Origin: Caprella mutica
Lineage: Eukaryota; Arthropoda; Malacostraca; Amphipoda; Caprellidae
Assembly (NCBI GenBank): GCA_947561585.1
Contig: CANNZV010001818.1
Span: 124,001 to 188,000 of the forward strand
Reading direction: 5' to 3'
DNA: 64,000 bases
Numbering within the stretch: the stretch's first letter is position 1; the number at the start of each line of letters is the position of its first letter. A model generated the notes under the pieces. The model had not been told where the DNA came from and made no database searches. It saw only the letters and a list, made by a program, of their open reading frames with translations. Position numbers and translations under genes: made by a program. Positions 1 to 11,451 of the stretch are shown piece after piece.

Positions 1-451
1 CGGTACTAGGGTCAAGAAGGTAAATTTTGGCACACTAAATAAATGTGGCCTCTAATAACAGAAACATTATAGCTTCAAACCACTGGTTAAAAACATAAAT
101 TAATAAATTATAGTATGCTACATTTAATATAATTTTGGTTCAGATTTGTTTCTCTTGACTCTTGAGGGCTACCCATGTTTCCAAGTGTGGAAGGAAAGTC
201 ACCAGTTTAGTGAGAAAATGGATCTAGGTCGCCACATTTAAGATACTATAAAGAAGAAATTTGACTCCCTAGTGAAAATTTTACACTTGGAAACATCCTT
301 ATGCTTCATGTCTGATGCATGTGTATCTCTTGAGACTATTTATGATTGATTTACATGTTATTTACAGGTTTTTCAACTTATTTCACCTCTCAAAAGTTGC
401 CGATATACTAATACTGGCGACTTTGTCCATACTTTGAAACATGGAGGGCCA
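1..451. other. Intergenic, dispersed repeat copy
   Basis: No gene is visible. Positions about 165-443 are one copy of a dispersed repeat that recurs, interrupted, at about 2615-2698 plus 3170-3630. The shared words include a start near 'cccatgttt' and an end near 'actttgaaacatgga'. The first 160 bases show nothing recognisable. Confidence 0.5.
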
Positions 452-709
452 CCAGTCTGCAGAATGAGTCTCTTCTCCTGCAGAGATTTTAATTTGAGAG
501 ACAGTTACTCTCAGACTCTCAGTAGCAGATTCACAATCTCCACAGCTAAATTAATGGAAACATAGGAACTAATTCAAAATCTCCCGCAGCTGAATTAATG
601 GTAAACATAGGAATTATTTCGGGATCTTCCGCAGAGATCTCAAATTTCTAAATTTCAATCAAAAATTCCCGCACAGTCTTAGAAAAATGTTCCATATTCT
701 GCAGACTGT
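452..709 (-). mobile_element. MITE with CCAGTCTGCAGAAT ends, copy 1
   Basis: This is a 258-bp noncoding element. It begins CCAGTCTGCAGAAT and ends with the inverted form ATTCTGCAGACTG. It is flanked by the 8-bp direct repeat GAGGGCCA (444-451 and 710-717), read here as a target-site duplication. Two further copies (2129-2386 and 3227-3487) lie in the opposite orientation. An 8-bp duplication is usual for hAT and P superfamily elements. The assignment to a superfamily is inference. Confidence 0.85.
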
Positions 710-2128
710 GAGGGCCACAATTTAAAAATTATAAGGCCGCAATTAACCTGCATGACCCTAGTAAGAATCCAAATGGACATGACGGCCAGTCCAGTCTGCA
801 AAGTGTGTCAAATCTGTCACCAAGATTTCATATTTCAGGACAATTTGTTTCAAATTTGTCTCCAAAATGACCAAATTTCTCCAATAATAACATGTAAACA
901 TAGGAATTAATTAGAAAATAGTCATCAAGATCAAGTTTTGATGAATTTTCCCTCAAATATAGTCTCCAAAGATCTTTGGCGACATGGACGCGCTTTGCAG
1001 ACTGCCATGATGACAGACTGTATTTCATGATAAATTCCACTGACTTGTCTGTGTAAATTTTTTCCTTTGAAAATAATATTCTGCCAAAGTCAGTGGATTT
1101 TTAGCTATAAATTCCTATGTTACCATTAACTTTCAGTGGAAAAATTGGTAAAATGTTGGTGGATCAGGCCCCATCAGCCAAATTACTGGAAATTCATGGT
1201 GGATTTTTTAGCCTTTTCAAAAAGTCAGTGGAATTTTGTGTACTACTATCAAAGAAAATAGTCACTGCTCGATAAGTTGATGTCAGATGATACTTTCACA
1301 ATCCAGTCTGTATTTCATGGTAAATTCCACCAACATGTCAGTGGAATTTTCCAGTCTGCAGAGAGAATATGGGACATTTTTAACATTTGTAAGGAAATGT
1401 AAACGGCATTAATTTTTTAAGAGGACATTCGAATTATGTCCCCGTTTAAACTTAAACAAAGCAACAGCTATTTAGGGGCCGAAAATTACTTAGGAACCTA
1501 GCTTTGGTACTATTTCAATGAAAACCTATTTGAGGTAAAGCAATTTCAAAATAATTTTTACCAGTAAATAAAATGTGTTATAGACTTATAGTTAGCATTA
1601 TAATAAAGCTAAGATATCTGCAACTAAATAGACATGAAATGCACATGACAATTACGGCTTGCTTTTATTAAAAATAGTTAACCCTTTTTTCAGAACTATT
1701 CTAATCAAAGAAAACGTATAGAGGCTGCTGGCTGGATAACTAAATTAATAGATATTACTGAATACCAATCTGAGTCTTCTGACAAATGAATAAATTAAGC
1801 ATTGATTGTCAATTTTAAAACATCTGAATATAATCTATGTATACTTGGCAGACGAATCAAATATATGATAAACCTTATAATTTAAAGTAGCCATCGACTC
1901 TTAAAGCGGGTAATTATTTCCTCTTGCATGTAGAAGGTAGCAGTTGTAGGAGCTTTTGCTTATGTAAATAAATAATCACATTTATATAAAATAACTTAGT
2001 TTTCAATTCTGGTGTATGGCAAACAACAATGTATAACATGTTCAAACTTTCGAATGAAATGACAACACTAAAATTTACCTTATTTTTAACTATTGACGAA
2101 GTGTTTGATTGTGTGTATGGGTAGGTAA
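710..2128. other. Noncoding mosaic of short CAGTCTG modules
   Basis: No credible gene. Several shorter modules begin or end with CAGTCTG (near 790, 1014 and 1305-1360) and carry phrases such as 'aaattccaccaacatgtc' that recur at 2485-2625 and 3630-3850. Positions 1380-2120 are AT-rich with nothing recognisable. Confidence 0.5.
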
Positions 2129-2386
2129 CCAGTCTGCAGAATATGGAACATTTTTCCACGACTCTGCGGGAGTTTTTGATTGAATTTTAGAAATTTGAGA
2201 TCTCTACGGGAGATCTTGAATTAATTCCTATGTTACCATTAATTTAGCTGAGGGAGATTTTGAATTAATTCCTATGTTACCATTAATTTAGCTGCTGGAG
2301 ATTCTGAATCTGCTACTGAGAGTCGGAGAGTAACCGTCTCTCAAATTAAAATCTCTGCGGGAGAAGAGACACATTCTGCAGACTGG
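2129..2386 (+). mobile_element. MITE with CCAGTCTGCAGAAT ends, copy 2
   Basis: Same 258-bp family, with complete inverted ends. The immediate flanks (gtaggtaa and gcaaagta) do not match, so no target duplication is visible. The element may lie at a rearranged junction or on a decayed site. Confidence 0.8.
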
Positions 2387-2698
2387 GCAAAGTATGTGGA
2401 TTTTCAACAATTTATTCTTATGTTGCCAACTTGCCATTAATTTTCTGTGGATAACTTGGGAAAATGTTGGTGGATCAGCAGTCTGTATTTGGAGCACAGA
2501 ATCCCACTGACTTTTACGAAAAGCTGAAAAAATCCACCATAAATTTCCAATAATTTTGCTGATGCACCAACATTTTCCCAATTTATGATTATTTATCCAC
2601 CGAAAATTAATGGTAACCCATGTTTCAAAGTGTAGCAGGAAAGTCGCCAGTGCAGAGAGAAAATGGATCCAGGTCACCACATTTAAGATACTTTAAGA
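2387..2698. other. Noncoding mosaic
   Basis: Further CAGTCTG-ended module pieces (2480-2625), followed by the start of the dispersed repeat also seen at about 165. No gene. Confidence 0.45.
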
Positions 2699-3097
2699 CC
2701 AAGTAATAAAGCATGTCCATACTCGCCATTTTAATGGCGAGTTTGTGACAGTTATTTTGAGCCCTTCAAATGCAAATGGCGAGTTTTATCTATTTTTCTC
2801 CTATGCTACAATGTTATTTTGGAGAGAATTTATGAAAATTTGATAATTTTGGAGAGAATTTGTTGAGAGCTGGAGAGACAAATGGCGAGTTTATCCAAGT
2901 AATAAAGCATGTCCAAACTCGCCATTTTAATGGCGAGTTTGTGACAGTTATTTCGAGCACTTCAATTGCAAATGGCGAGTTTTATCTATTTTTCTCCTAT
3001 GCTACAATGTTATTTAGGAGAGAATTTATGAAAATTTGATCATTTTGGAGAGAATTTTGTTAAATTTTGGAGAGCTGGAGAGACAAATGGCAAGTTT
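2699..3097. repeat. Two-copy tandem duplication, 196-bp period
   Basis: The phrase 'ccaagtaataaagcatgtcc' begins at 2699 and again at 2895, and the following bases match closely for about 200 positions. Each copy carries 'actcgccattttaatggcga' near its start and 'acaaatggcgagttta' (second copy caag) at its end, so each monomer has inverted ends. The duplication interrupts the dispersed repeat shared with 165-443. Confidence 0.85.
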
Positions 3098-3226
3098 ATA
3101 ACTTTATGAGACATACTATTTTACTTGGGAGTTTATGAGACTGTGAGACATACTATTTTACTTGGCTTTAAGAGAGAAGTTTGACTTCCAGGTGAAGATT
3201 TTACCATTAAAAACATCATCATACGT

Positions 3227-3487
3227 CCAGTCTGCAGAATATGGATCATTTCTCCAAGACTCTCTGCGGGAGTTTTTGATTGAATTTATGGAAATTTGAG
3301 ATCTCTGCGGGAGATCTTGAATTAATTCCTATGTTACCATTGATTTAGCTGCGGGAGATTTTGAATTAATTCCTATGTTACCATTAATTTAGCTGCGGGA
3401 GATTCTGAATCTCCTATTGTGAGTCAGAGAGTAACTGTCTCTCAAATTAAAATCTCTGCGGGAGAAGAGACACATTATGCAGACTGG
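3227..3487 (+). mobile_element. MITE with CCAGTCTGCAGAAT ends, copy 3
   Basis: A 261-bp copy flanked by the perfect 8-bp repeat TCATACGT (3219-3226 and 3488-3495). It sits inside the second copy of the dispersed repeat. Joining the flanks restores the order seen in the uninterrupted copy near 300, which supports true insertion. Confidence 0.9.
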
Positions 3488-4480
3488 TCATACGTCATGC
3501 CTAATGCATGAGTACCTATCTCTTGAGACTATTTTGGGATTGATTTACTTGTTAATTACATGTTTTTCAAATTATTTTACCACTCAAAAGTCGCCAATAT
3601 ACTGCGACTTTGACCATACTTTAAAACATGGATGGTAACATAGGAATAAATAGCTAAAAATCCACAGACTTTGCTAGAATATTATTTTCAAAGGGAAAAA
3701 AGTCACCGACATGTCGGTGGAATTTACCATGAAATACAGTCTGGAATTATTTTCATCATCAGCCAATTCCAAATTACTGGAAATTTAAGGTGGATTTTTT
3801 CAGCTTTTTGAAAAAGTCAGTGGGATTTTGTGCACCAAATACAGACTGGTTCACAATCATACCTAGGCTAGTTATTTTCAACTCATAAATATCTATATCA
3901 CATACCTACCTATTAAGTAGGTACCTATAAATTACAAAAAATAGTGTACAAGAATGTGAAGTCATTAATTTAGTACCTAAACCTTGCAGAAAGTAATCAT
4001 TACTGATATCAGATATGTACCTACACTTTTCTATCTAGTTTTGACTGTGGGGTCTGTACCGTAATACTTACACAGTGACCTATGTAGCTACCCAACTGCT
4101 TCCTACGACGGAGTTAAAAACAAAATGCAGACCCCACTCAAATAGATAAGTAAACAAATTTAATCTGTTTATAAGTACCTAGGAACATGTATTATTTTAG
4201 AAAATGTTATCTCGTTTATCAAATACACTACCTACCTACCTAACTAGTTAACTATTGTCTATTAGTACCTAGGTATATAAGATGGACAAGACAAGAACAT
4301 TCTTTGTTAGTTCAGTAAATATAAGGCATGGATATAAGGATAACTGCTCACTTTTTCTACGTGGATGCATTTTTTGAAGATCGGAAGGAAAAATCATTGT
4401 TAAATACCTATATACCTAGAGGTATTGTGGGGATTTTCGTTAGAATTTCACCATTTAATTAAAGAGGTTTAGGAGAAGAG
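3488..4480. other. Noncoding; short inverted repeat at 4031-4148
   Basis: Holds the end of the dispersed repeat (to about 3630) and a CAGTCTG module (about 3632-3850). It also has an imperfect inverted repeat, 'tgtggggtctg' near 4047 against 'cagaccccactc' near 4128, which looks like a small MITE. Sequence rich in TAGGTACCTA words surrounds it. No gene. Confidence 0.5.
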
Positions 4481-5010
4481 CCTAAACAGGGTAGAACTAT
4501 TTACCAAAAGGAACCTAATGGAATACCGAATGGAGTCCTACCTTTGATCCTACCCACCTCTATTCGGGTAAAATAACTTCCATTCGGTTCTGATCGGTAA
4601 ATAGTCCCAGTTATTTAGCCGAAATGAGGTGGGTAGGATCAAGGGTAGGACTCCATTCGGTATTCCATTAGGTTCCATTCGTTTTTTTTTCGGTTCCATT
4701 CGGTAAATAGTCCCAAGACTATTTACCTACCGAATGGAACCGAATAGAAGTTATTTTTAGCCGAGTAGAGGTGGATAGGATCAAGGGTCCATTCGGTACC
4801 GTTAGGTTATTTATTATTAGGAAGTTATTTTTCCCCGAATAGAGGTGGGTAGGATCAAGGGTAGGACTCCATTCGGTATTCCATTAGGTTCCATCATGTT
4901 CCTTTCGGTTCTATTCGGTAAATAGTCCTAGGACTATTTACCGAATGGAAGTTATTTTTAGCCGAATAGAGGTGGGTAGGATCAAGGGTAGGACCATAGT
5001 AAACAGAATC

Positions 5011-6436
5011 AAGGTCAAGGTCAAGGTGTCCAATGTACAGATTCCTTTGTAATCAGGTCCGTCTTACTTGTCTCAATCTCAATCCGTACTCACAATTAGT
5101 TCTCCACCCCGACTCATCAGGGAGTCAACTAATGGGGCATCTCCCCGTCTCTCCTTCTCATCTCTCTTTCTCTGCGCTTCCACATCTCATGCAGCACCCT
5201 TCTTTTCTCCCTCCCATCTCCTTCCCCAAACAAAAAGCTCCCCAACACCTCGTCTCCACTCTCCTGTCTCGGCCTCTGCAGCTCCACCGCCTGCCCCCTT
5301 TCACCCTCCAACTCCCCACACTCCAAGATAAAATGCTCCTCATCCTCTCTGTCTGCTCCACACAACCTACACCTGTCGCTCTCCCCACCCCATCTTCTAC
5401 ATTCCAACCTCAAGCATCCCGTCCTTGCCGCGAACCACAGCCTTGATGCCATTCCCCCCTCATGATCCTCCTCCTTCATCTCACTCTTAAACCTCCCGTA
5501 CAGCCTCAGACTGCTCTTCCGCTCAACCTCCTCTCTCCACTCCGCGTGCACCACCTCCGCAACTTTTCTCTTCACTTCTTCCTTTGACATTGCCTTTAAC
5601 TCCCCCTCATCAATCCCCGCCCAGCTCATATACTTCCTCGTCTCCTTCATCCACTCACTCCCCTTCACCTGTGCGTTTCTCATCACTCTGGCCAACAACT
5701 TATTCTTCCCCTGTTCCACTCTCCTATAGTACTGTAGCCTTCCTCGTGCCACTCTACTCTTCATTGTGCCTATTCCTATGTCCCCCCTCATCCCTGCTAT
5801 TGCTACATTCCTCGGTGCACCCAACATTCTACGCATAGCAGCATTCTCCTGCCTCTGCAGACTCTCCACATCCTCCACCCTCAGCTTCACCACCTCCGAC
5901 CCATACAACACACTTGGTAACACCACACCCTTCCAGTAACTTTTCCCTATCATAACCTTATGGCATCCCTTCTCTATGACTGAGTAGGTCATACCACTCA
6001 ATCTCTTCGCCTTTCCGACCATATCACTCCTCTGCTTCTCAAACATATTTCTCCTGCTCTGCACTCTCACCCCCAAATATCTCACCTCTTCCACAACCAA
6101 TATTCCCTCAATCTGCTCCACCTGCCTCTCAACATTGAACAAGAGCACCTGGCTCTTTCCATCATTCATCTCCAGTCCATATCTACTAGCCACCCGTCTC
6201 AACTCCCTCACCCCCTCCTGTGCCTCACCCACACTCCTTGCCAAAATCAACCCGTCATCTGCAAAGAACAAACTCCTCAACTTCACATCCCCCACTCTGA
6301 CTCCCTCCAGCTTCATCCTCAATGCCTCAATAATCTTAAAAGTTATCAACTTAAACAACACCGTACCCCAGTTACATGTATTATTCAAATTTATTCTGGG
6401 TAGGCTGTGACGTCATGTATGTAAGCAAGAGGTCAC
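5011..6436 (-). mobile_element. 5'-truncated LINE with 17-bp target duplication
   Basis: A non-LTR retrotransposon 3' portion on the minus strand. The 17-bp phrase 'catagtaaacagaatca' occurs at both sides (4994-5010 and 6437-6453). The 3' end on the minus strand is a short tandem tail of (ccttga)-type units rather than poly(A), as known for several LINE clades. The stretch 6399-6436 resembles an inverted copy of 6771-6791 and may be filler DNA at the 5' junction. Confidence 0.8.
5129..6388 (-). pseudogene. LINE reverse transcriptase, C-terminal part (open, 5'-truncated)
   Basis: A 419-codon open frame from a non-LTR retrotransposon ORF2. The polymerase active-site box is visible as FFADDGLILA at about residues 41-50. 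Then come the thumb region (LPSVLYGSEVV, then a QRQENAAMRRMLG helix) and a C-terminal Cys/His motif of form C-x2-C-x8-H-x4-C (CRLCGADREDEEHFILEC). The upstream endonuclease and most RT fingers are missing, so the copy cannot transpose by itself. The ATG is only the first in-frame one; the frame is a truncated piece. The absence of stops indicates a fairly recent insertion. Similar architecture appears in the decayed LINE at 12870-17200, which could be a relative. The opposite-strand frames over this region are shadows. Confidence 0.85.
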
Positions 6437-6484
6437 GTCATAGTAAACAGAATCACTGTGGGTCACGTGGAATAGAGAATTAAG

Positions 6485-6735
6485 ATGGCGGCCAACGCGA
6501 CCGATCTGACTAATGATCTAATTATCTTGAATAAATCGTCTTCTTCAAGACTAAAAATTTGTTACTATTTTGGGTGTAAAAAGACCAGTAGCAATTTCAT
6601 CAACAGTCATTTTTTAATTTTCGTACGTATGACTTTAAAGATTGGATAATAGCATGCGGTAATGTGGAATTTAAAAAAATATCACCGAAAACGTTATTCA
6701 ACAAAAGTTGGGTGTGTTGCAGCCATCTTTTGTGT
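6485..6735 (+). pseudogene. THAP zinc-finger remnant
   Basis: An ATG at 6485 (context aagATGG) opens MAANATDLTNDL and runs into ICYYFGCKK, giving the first Cys pair (C-x4-C). About 6606-6612 the frame shifts. The next frame continues DFKDWIIACGN and ends WVCCSHL, which fits the conserved Trp and the final C-x2-H of a C2CH THAP domain. THAP fingers are DNA-binding domains found at the N-terminus of P-element transposases and in host proteins. The remainder of any transposase is absent here. The call rests on spacing and these residues only. Confidence 0.6.
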
Positions 6736-7112
6736 TTGTACTGTACGTACAAACGTACGCACGATTGTTGACATATGACGTCACAGCCTACCGGGACACG
6801 CGTAATATCCCCCCTATAGCTCTGGGATACTATACATTCTCTGTACTGTGGTAGGACTCCATTCGGTACCATTATATAGGTTCCATTCGGTGCCATTAGG
6901 TTCCATCAGGTTCCATGAGGTTCCACTAGGTTCCATTAGGTTCCATAAGGTTCCATTCGGTAAATAGTCCTACCGCCTAAACACATATGAGAGAAATCTT
7001 AAATTGAACCGACCAATAGAGTTGCAGATGAGACTGTCACTGTGGAGTGTGACGGGACACAAACTCTCTGGTGTGACGTTATTGACACGTCAAGTCACTC
7101 AAGTGTGTCAAT

Positions 7113-7427
7113 GGCCGTACACTAACAGGGTTTTTTAAGTCTTTCTACCAGACTTTTTGCTAAGCTCCTCATACTTTTCCATGAAATTTTTGAATTATAT
7201 AAGAAAAACTTTAAAAATCGTATTATTAAGATTAAATAATAATTATACGATTTAAAGGAGTAGTATCTAAACCTTTGGTCAAACTTTTTCTCTAATGTTG
7301 ATAAATGGATAAAGGGATATTAATAATGAAATAAGATATAAATACAGTTTTTTCGTGGAAAAAGTAAGAACAGCTTAGCAAAAAGTCCGGTGGAAAGAAT
7401 TAAAAAAACCCTGCGTGTATACGGCCC
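7113..7427. mobile_element. MITE, GGCCGTACAC-type ends
   Basis: A 315-bp element with inverted ends of about 70 bp. The left end has GGCCGTACACTAACAGGG, then 'gactttttgctaagct'. The right end is the inverted equivalent, with 'agcttagcaaaaagtc', then CCCTGCGTGTATACGGCC. The middle is AT-rich and noncoding. No target duplication is clear. PIF/Harbinger MITEs often have such ends, but that is a guess. Confidence 0.75.
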
Positions 7428-7899
7428 TTAAGTTACAACTTATTAACGTATAAAATTCAATTTACTACATTTGGAAATAAAAGTGAATTAAGAATATTTA
7501 ATATAAGAATAAAACATAAATTAAAATTTTGTTTAAAATATTAATTTAGGTAGGTAGCTATAGTAGGTACTTCCTATTAGCGTGTTTGTCTTATTTATCA
7601 AATCTCATCTCATAACGGAATCTTTTGTTTATTCAATTGATATCGCACTCCATCTGTGGTTGGACCGCATCAACCGTTAGAGCAAGAAAATAGGAATCAC
7701 GTATAGGACTGTAGTCCATGAGCCAGACAAAATATCGGTACCAGTTGAGGCACCAAACGAAACTTATTCTTTATTGATGGTTTACCCATAAACTTCACAA
7801 AAATGTATGATGGACATTTCAAACTCACAGCTTATGTTTTTTTATAGCATATCAAAAAATTTAACGTTGCTGAAAAATATCTACGGATAATTCCTCAGA
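7428..7899. other. Noncoding stretch
   Basis: AT-rich, no gene. A fragment near 7735-7765 (ggtaccagttgaggcaccaa) resembles the arm of the inverted repeat at 11477-11655, so a decayed relative is likely present. Confidence 0.4.
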
Positions 7900-7907
7900 C
7901 TGATCAG

Positions 7908-9152
7908 TAGGGTTGTGACAATATTCTTTTTGAAATATGCTTTTATGCTTTATGCTTTAAGCTTGTTAAATATGCTTTTATGCTTTTTATATATGCTTTT
8001 TATGCCTTAAAATATTCTTTTTATGCCTTAAAATATTCTTTTTATGCTTAAAATATGCCTTTTATGCTCAAAATATGCTTTTTATGCGTTCAGGTTAGCT
8101 TTATATGCTATATGATATTCGTTCAGGTTAGCTTTATATGTTCTAATTTCTTAGAAATAAGGCTAATTGTATTGTCAAATGTCAAATCGAGACAGTTTAA
8201 TCTGTATTAGGTAACCAAAATAATAAATAGTGAACAGTTTTAGACAATAACTTGCACAATAAAGAAAGCATTTATTACATTTGATGATCATAACTGTTTT
8301 TAAATTCTCGAAAATAATTCTACGTCTGTTATCTGCTATAATTTGTAGTCTTAACTCATTTCAAATTTAAAAAATAAGGTTCGTCTGGAAATAAAAAATA
8401 TGGTACCAAAACTTCCTATAGTAACGAAACGTCCTAGCACCGTTTACAATGGGGACGTGTCATTAGTCCGACAGTTACATCTTTCTGTGATATTTCTCGT
8501 TATATTTTTTGATTAAAATAAAAAATATTACATAAATATACATTATAGATACCTATACCAATTTAAAATAATACAATATTTACCTTTATTTTTTTTTTAC
8601 TTTGGTATATATTTTACTTTATTTCTAATATTAGCTAATATGTATGATGCATTTCCTCATTCGATTTAATGTAGTTTGTTGTACTGCACACTTCATGATT
8701 TTTTAATGACCTGGCAGGGGGGTTAGGGGGATAGCACATCCCATCCCCCGATATACATATATTTTTATATTCAATCAGAAATAAACTGCAAAAGTGTAGA
8801 ACTAATGGAGGGTCGCACCAATGAATAGTAACAGTTTACAAAAGGTAAAGCGTAGCACAAAATGGCAGCTCCTATTGTGTACTCCTTATTAAAATTATTA
8901 CTATTAATTATCGCCTTAGGTTCCAAAGATTCAAGAAGGTAATTTCCACACCTATTGTCTTTTAAACTTAAAAATTCTTGAATCATTCATTCAAACAATA
9001 AAAATTAGTTTGTATTTCATTTGCAGTCACTTGGACTATTTCATTAACTAAAAGCATATTTTGAGAATATTCTTTATTTCAAAAAATATGCTTTATTGCT
9101 AAAAAGCATAAAGAATAATTCTCTAAGCCAAAAGAATATTGTCACAACCCTA
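7908..9152. mobile_element. hAT-like non-autonomous element
   Basis: It begins TAGGGTTGTGACAATATTCT and ends with its inverse. The 8-bp repeat CTGATCAG flanks it (7900-7907 and 9153-9160). Subterminal zones (7930-8110 and about 9040-9130) hold many copies of an 'aatatgctttttatgc' motif, the kind of repeated transposase-binding site known in hAT elements. There is no transposase frame. A smaller TIR element (8461-8808) is nested inside. Confidence 0.85.
8461..8808 (+). mobile_element. Nested TIR element (CATTAGTCCGACA family), copy 1
   Basis: The left end CATTAGTCCGACAGTTAC matches a weaker inverted right end (gtgtagaactaatgg). It is homologous along its length to 17371-17757, including the internal phrase 'cctggcaggggggtt'. 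A related internal segment also appears at about 24660-24800. Noncoding. Confidence 0.75.
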
Positions 9153-9339
9153 CTGATCAGTTATTGGATTATTTTAATTGCTTTAAAAATGCTTACACTG
9201 TGTTTCGTCAGAAAACTCATTTTTTAAATTGAGAAATGGGAGGACGTCATTATGTTCATAAAGTATAAAGAATTGATTTTATCCTAATAGTATTGGCATT
9301 TTTCTTAAACTTTAAAAAAAAAATTGAATTTGAGAAGAA

Positions 9340-10505
9340 ATGCATCGTCCTGTACTCTGTAGTTTGCCAAAAACACCTTCTTCTTCAACAGTATGTCGAA
9401 AATTCATGCTTCACTCCATGACAAGTGGAAGGGTGGCTAAATCTTACCACCTGAAAAAGTTCACACAAGAGTACGTGGTCTATTCAATGAAACTGGTTCT
9501 ATTCACAAGAAGAGCAAATTATAACAAAACCAAAAAGAACAGAAACAGTGATTTAGGAGGTGAAGAGTTTCTATGAAGAACCCCCACTTTCTCAGCAGAT
9601 TTCACCAAACATGAATGGATATAATCTTTCATGCATACCTTGATGATGATGGCAACTTGTCATCGGTTAATGGTGTTTCATATCTCAGATTGCTACAGGG
9701 CATTATTTGGTGCTAGTTTGCTATGCGATCTGATCATCATTTACTGGTTTGGCATGCGATCTATTCAGAATTTATTAGCAAATATGAAAGATACAAACAG
9801 GTATACGAGATACCAAATATATTCCTTAAATCATTATATACCATTTACATATGCAAAGCCTTATTATGGAAATACTTCAAGAAAATATCATTATATAAAC
9901 TACATCCTACTGAACTTATATGAATATAAAGTAAAATAGGTGATTAATATATGTTTTTTTACTTTTAATGCATTGTGACAATATCATCTCGTCTATATTG
10001 TTTGTTTTGTATCACAGTTACTAAAAAGAAAAATTATCATAATTATTAAAATAAAAATTATCAGATCACATTAACCTCACAGATCGCATACCAAACTAGC
10101 ACCCCTTATTTGGCCCATACTGCATCTCTTTCTTTACTTTGGTGGATGCAAGATGGCGCTTCATCACATTGAACAAATGCAGTTCTAGAATTTCTCATTG
10201 AAAAGGTTAGAGGCCGATTCATTAGCAAAAGAACGGAAAATTCCTGGCCAGCACACAATCAATATCACAACCCTTTGGATTTTCACTTCTTGGCTGATGC
10301 ACAAACTCGAGTTTATATATGAAAAAGAATATTCCATTGTGTCTCCTATAAAAATTGTTTAGGGTTTCGCTGAAAGGTATAACTCATTGACCCCTAAGAA
10401 ATTTGAAAGAATGGTTCGAAGTTTGCTTCGTTCTGTCTTCAGGCTGGAGGAGGTCATTTTCAACAACTTCTGTAGGGCCACAGGAGATGTGGTTCATATG
10501 ATATA
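9340..10505 (+). pseudogene. Mariner/IS630-type transposase remnant, interrupted
   Basis: Decayed plus-strand coding sequence with frameshifts. Near 10215-10320 the frame reads RTENSWPAHNQYHNPLDF, then LADAQTRVY. This fits the WPxxSPDxNPLDFxLW block around the third catalytic acid in mariner-type transposases, but the Asp position is Tyr here. The end (LKEWFEVCF, then a Gly/Ser segment) fits the usual C-terminus. The upstream part (9340-9700) has weakly transposase-like segments. A 395-bp MITE (9709-10103) splits the gene. The C-terminal segment also recurs inverted at 10906-10966. Confidence 0.6.
9709..10103. mobile_element. MITE inside the transposase remnant
   Basis: Inverted ends GGTGCTAGTTTGCTATGCG and CGCATACCAAACTAGCACC. 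Flanking octamers cattattt and ccttattt differ at one base, consistent with an aged 8-bp target duplication. Removing it brings the surrounding transposase pieces together. Short open frames inside are not genes. Confidence 0.8.
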
Positions 10506-11451
10506 GCCATATATATAGGACAATAAATGTTTAATAATAATACTTTCTTTTCCATCAACGTGGCGTATCTATGATGACAATTGATGCATTAGATCGAAGT
10601 GCTTCTAATTCGTAATTTAAAAATATCGTTTCTGATGGAACACAGTGTGCCAGTGGATGAATTGTACACTCCATAAGCTGTATGTCAAGTCCAATAGACT
10701 GATAGTCATTAACTTAATCACAATATTCAATCATTGGCTGCAGCAAAAATAATCAAAATCATACTGCTACACTGTGTTTCATCAGATAACGTAATTTTTT
10801 AATTGCAAATTAGAAGCACTTAAAAATAAGTCAAATACCATTATAGATGCGTCACTTTGAAGGAAAAGAAAGGATTTTTATTATTGTTAACATTAATTGT
10901 CTTATATCATATGAGGCACATCACCTGATGTCATACAAAAGTTGTTGAAAATGACCCCCTCCGAAGTGAAGACAGAACTCTCAAAATTTAACCAAATGGT
11001 TCCTGGGTATTGACCAATCGTCTCAACAAGTTTCATGCAATATGGTTGAATACTTTTTGAGTTATAAATGACATTGACCTTGACCTTTTTCCGGAACTCT
11101 ACCAAAATTCTACCAGATTGTTCCTGGACATTGACCAATCGGTCCACTAAATCTTAGGCCATTTGGTTAAATAGTTTTTGAGTTATGCGAAAAACAAAAT
11201 GATAATTGAATAAATAAACTAATGCCGTCTAAAATATAACCTTCCGCTTTCTGCGAAAGTAATAATTGCAATATCATTTGATGTGATCCAATTCATATAA
11301 TTTTCTCCAGTGGTATATCTCATAGAAAGGAACTTTTGTTTAAATGTTTGATGTGTCAATAATTACTTGCAAGTACACAATGCGTTCGTTCTTATCGCAG
11401 AAAACTTCACGTTTACTGAGCAGACCCACCTATGTATAAAAGGCTCTACTG
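10506..11451. other. Noncoding; inverted copy of transposase tail
   Basis: Positions 10906-10966 are an inverted copy of 10443-10505. On the minus strand they read EGVIFNNFCMTSGDVPHMI, against EEVIFNNFCRATGDVVHMI on the plus strand. Sequences near 9185-9235 and 10770-10830 ('acactgtgtttcgtcaga' type) also resemble one another. No intact gene. Confidence 0.5.

Larger units (their letters stand above)
4489..6975. mobile_element. 2.5-kb DNA element with repeated termini and 8-bp TSD
   Basis: The left end reads GGGTAGAACTATTTACC and the right end is the inverted GGTAAATAGTCCTACC. The 8-bp repeat CCTAAACA flanks it (4481-4488 and 6976-6983). Both subterminal zones are built from many short motifs of the type 'ccattcggtaccattaggt' in both orientations (about 4510-4990 and 6845-6960). 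Inside are a nested LINE (5011-6436) and a THAP-finger remnant. The 8-bp duplication plus a THAP finger fits a P-superfamily relative; a hAT relative carrying a captured gene is the alternative. Confidence 0.75.

Noticed and set aside
5033..5446. Plus-strand Pro/Ser/Leu-rich frames over 5033-5838
   Set aside because: They lie antisense to the LINE ORF2 frame (5129-6388 minus) and reflect its G-rich coding strand.
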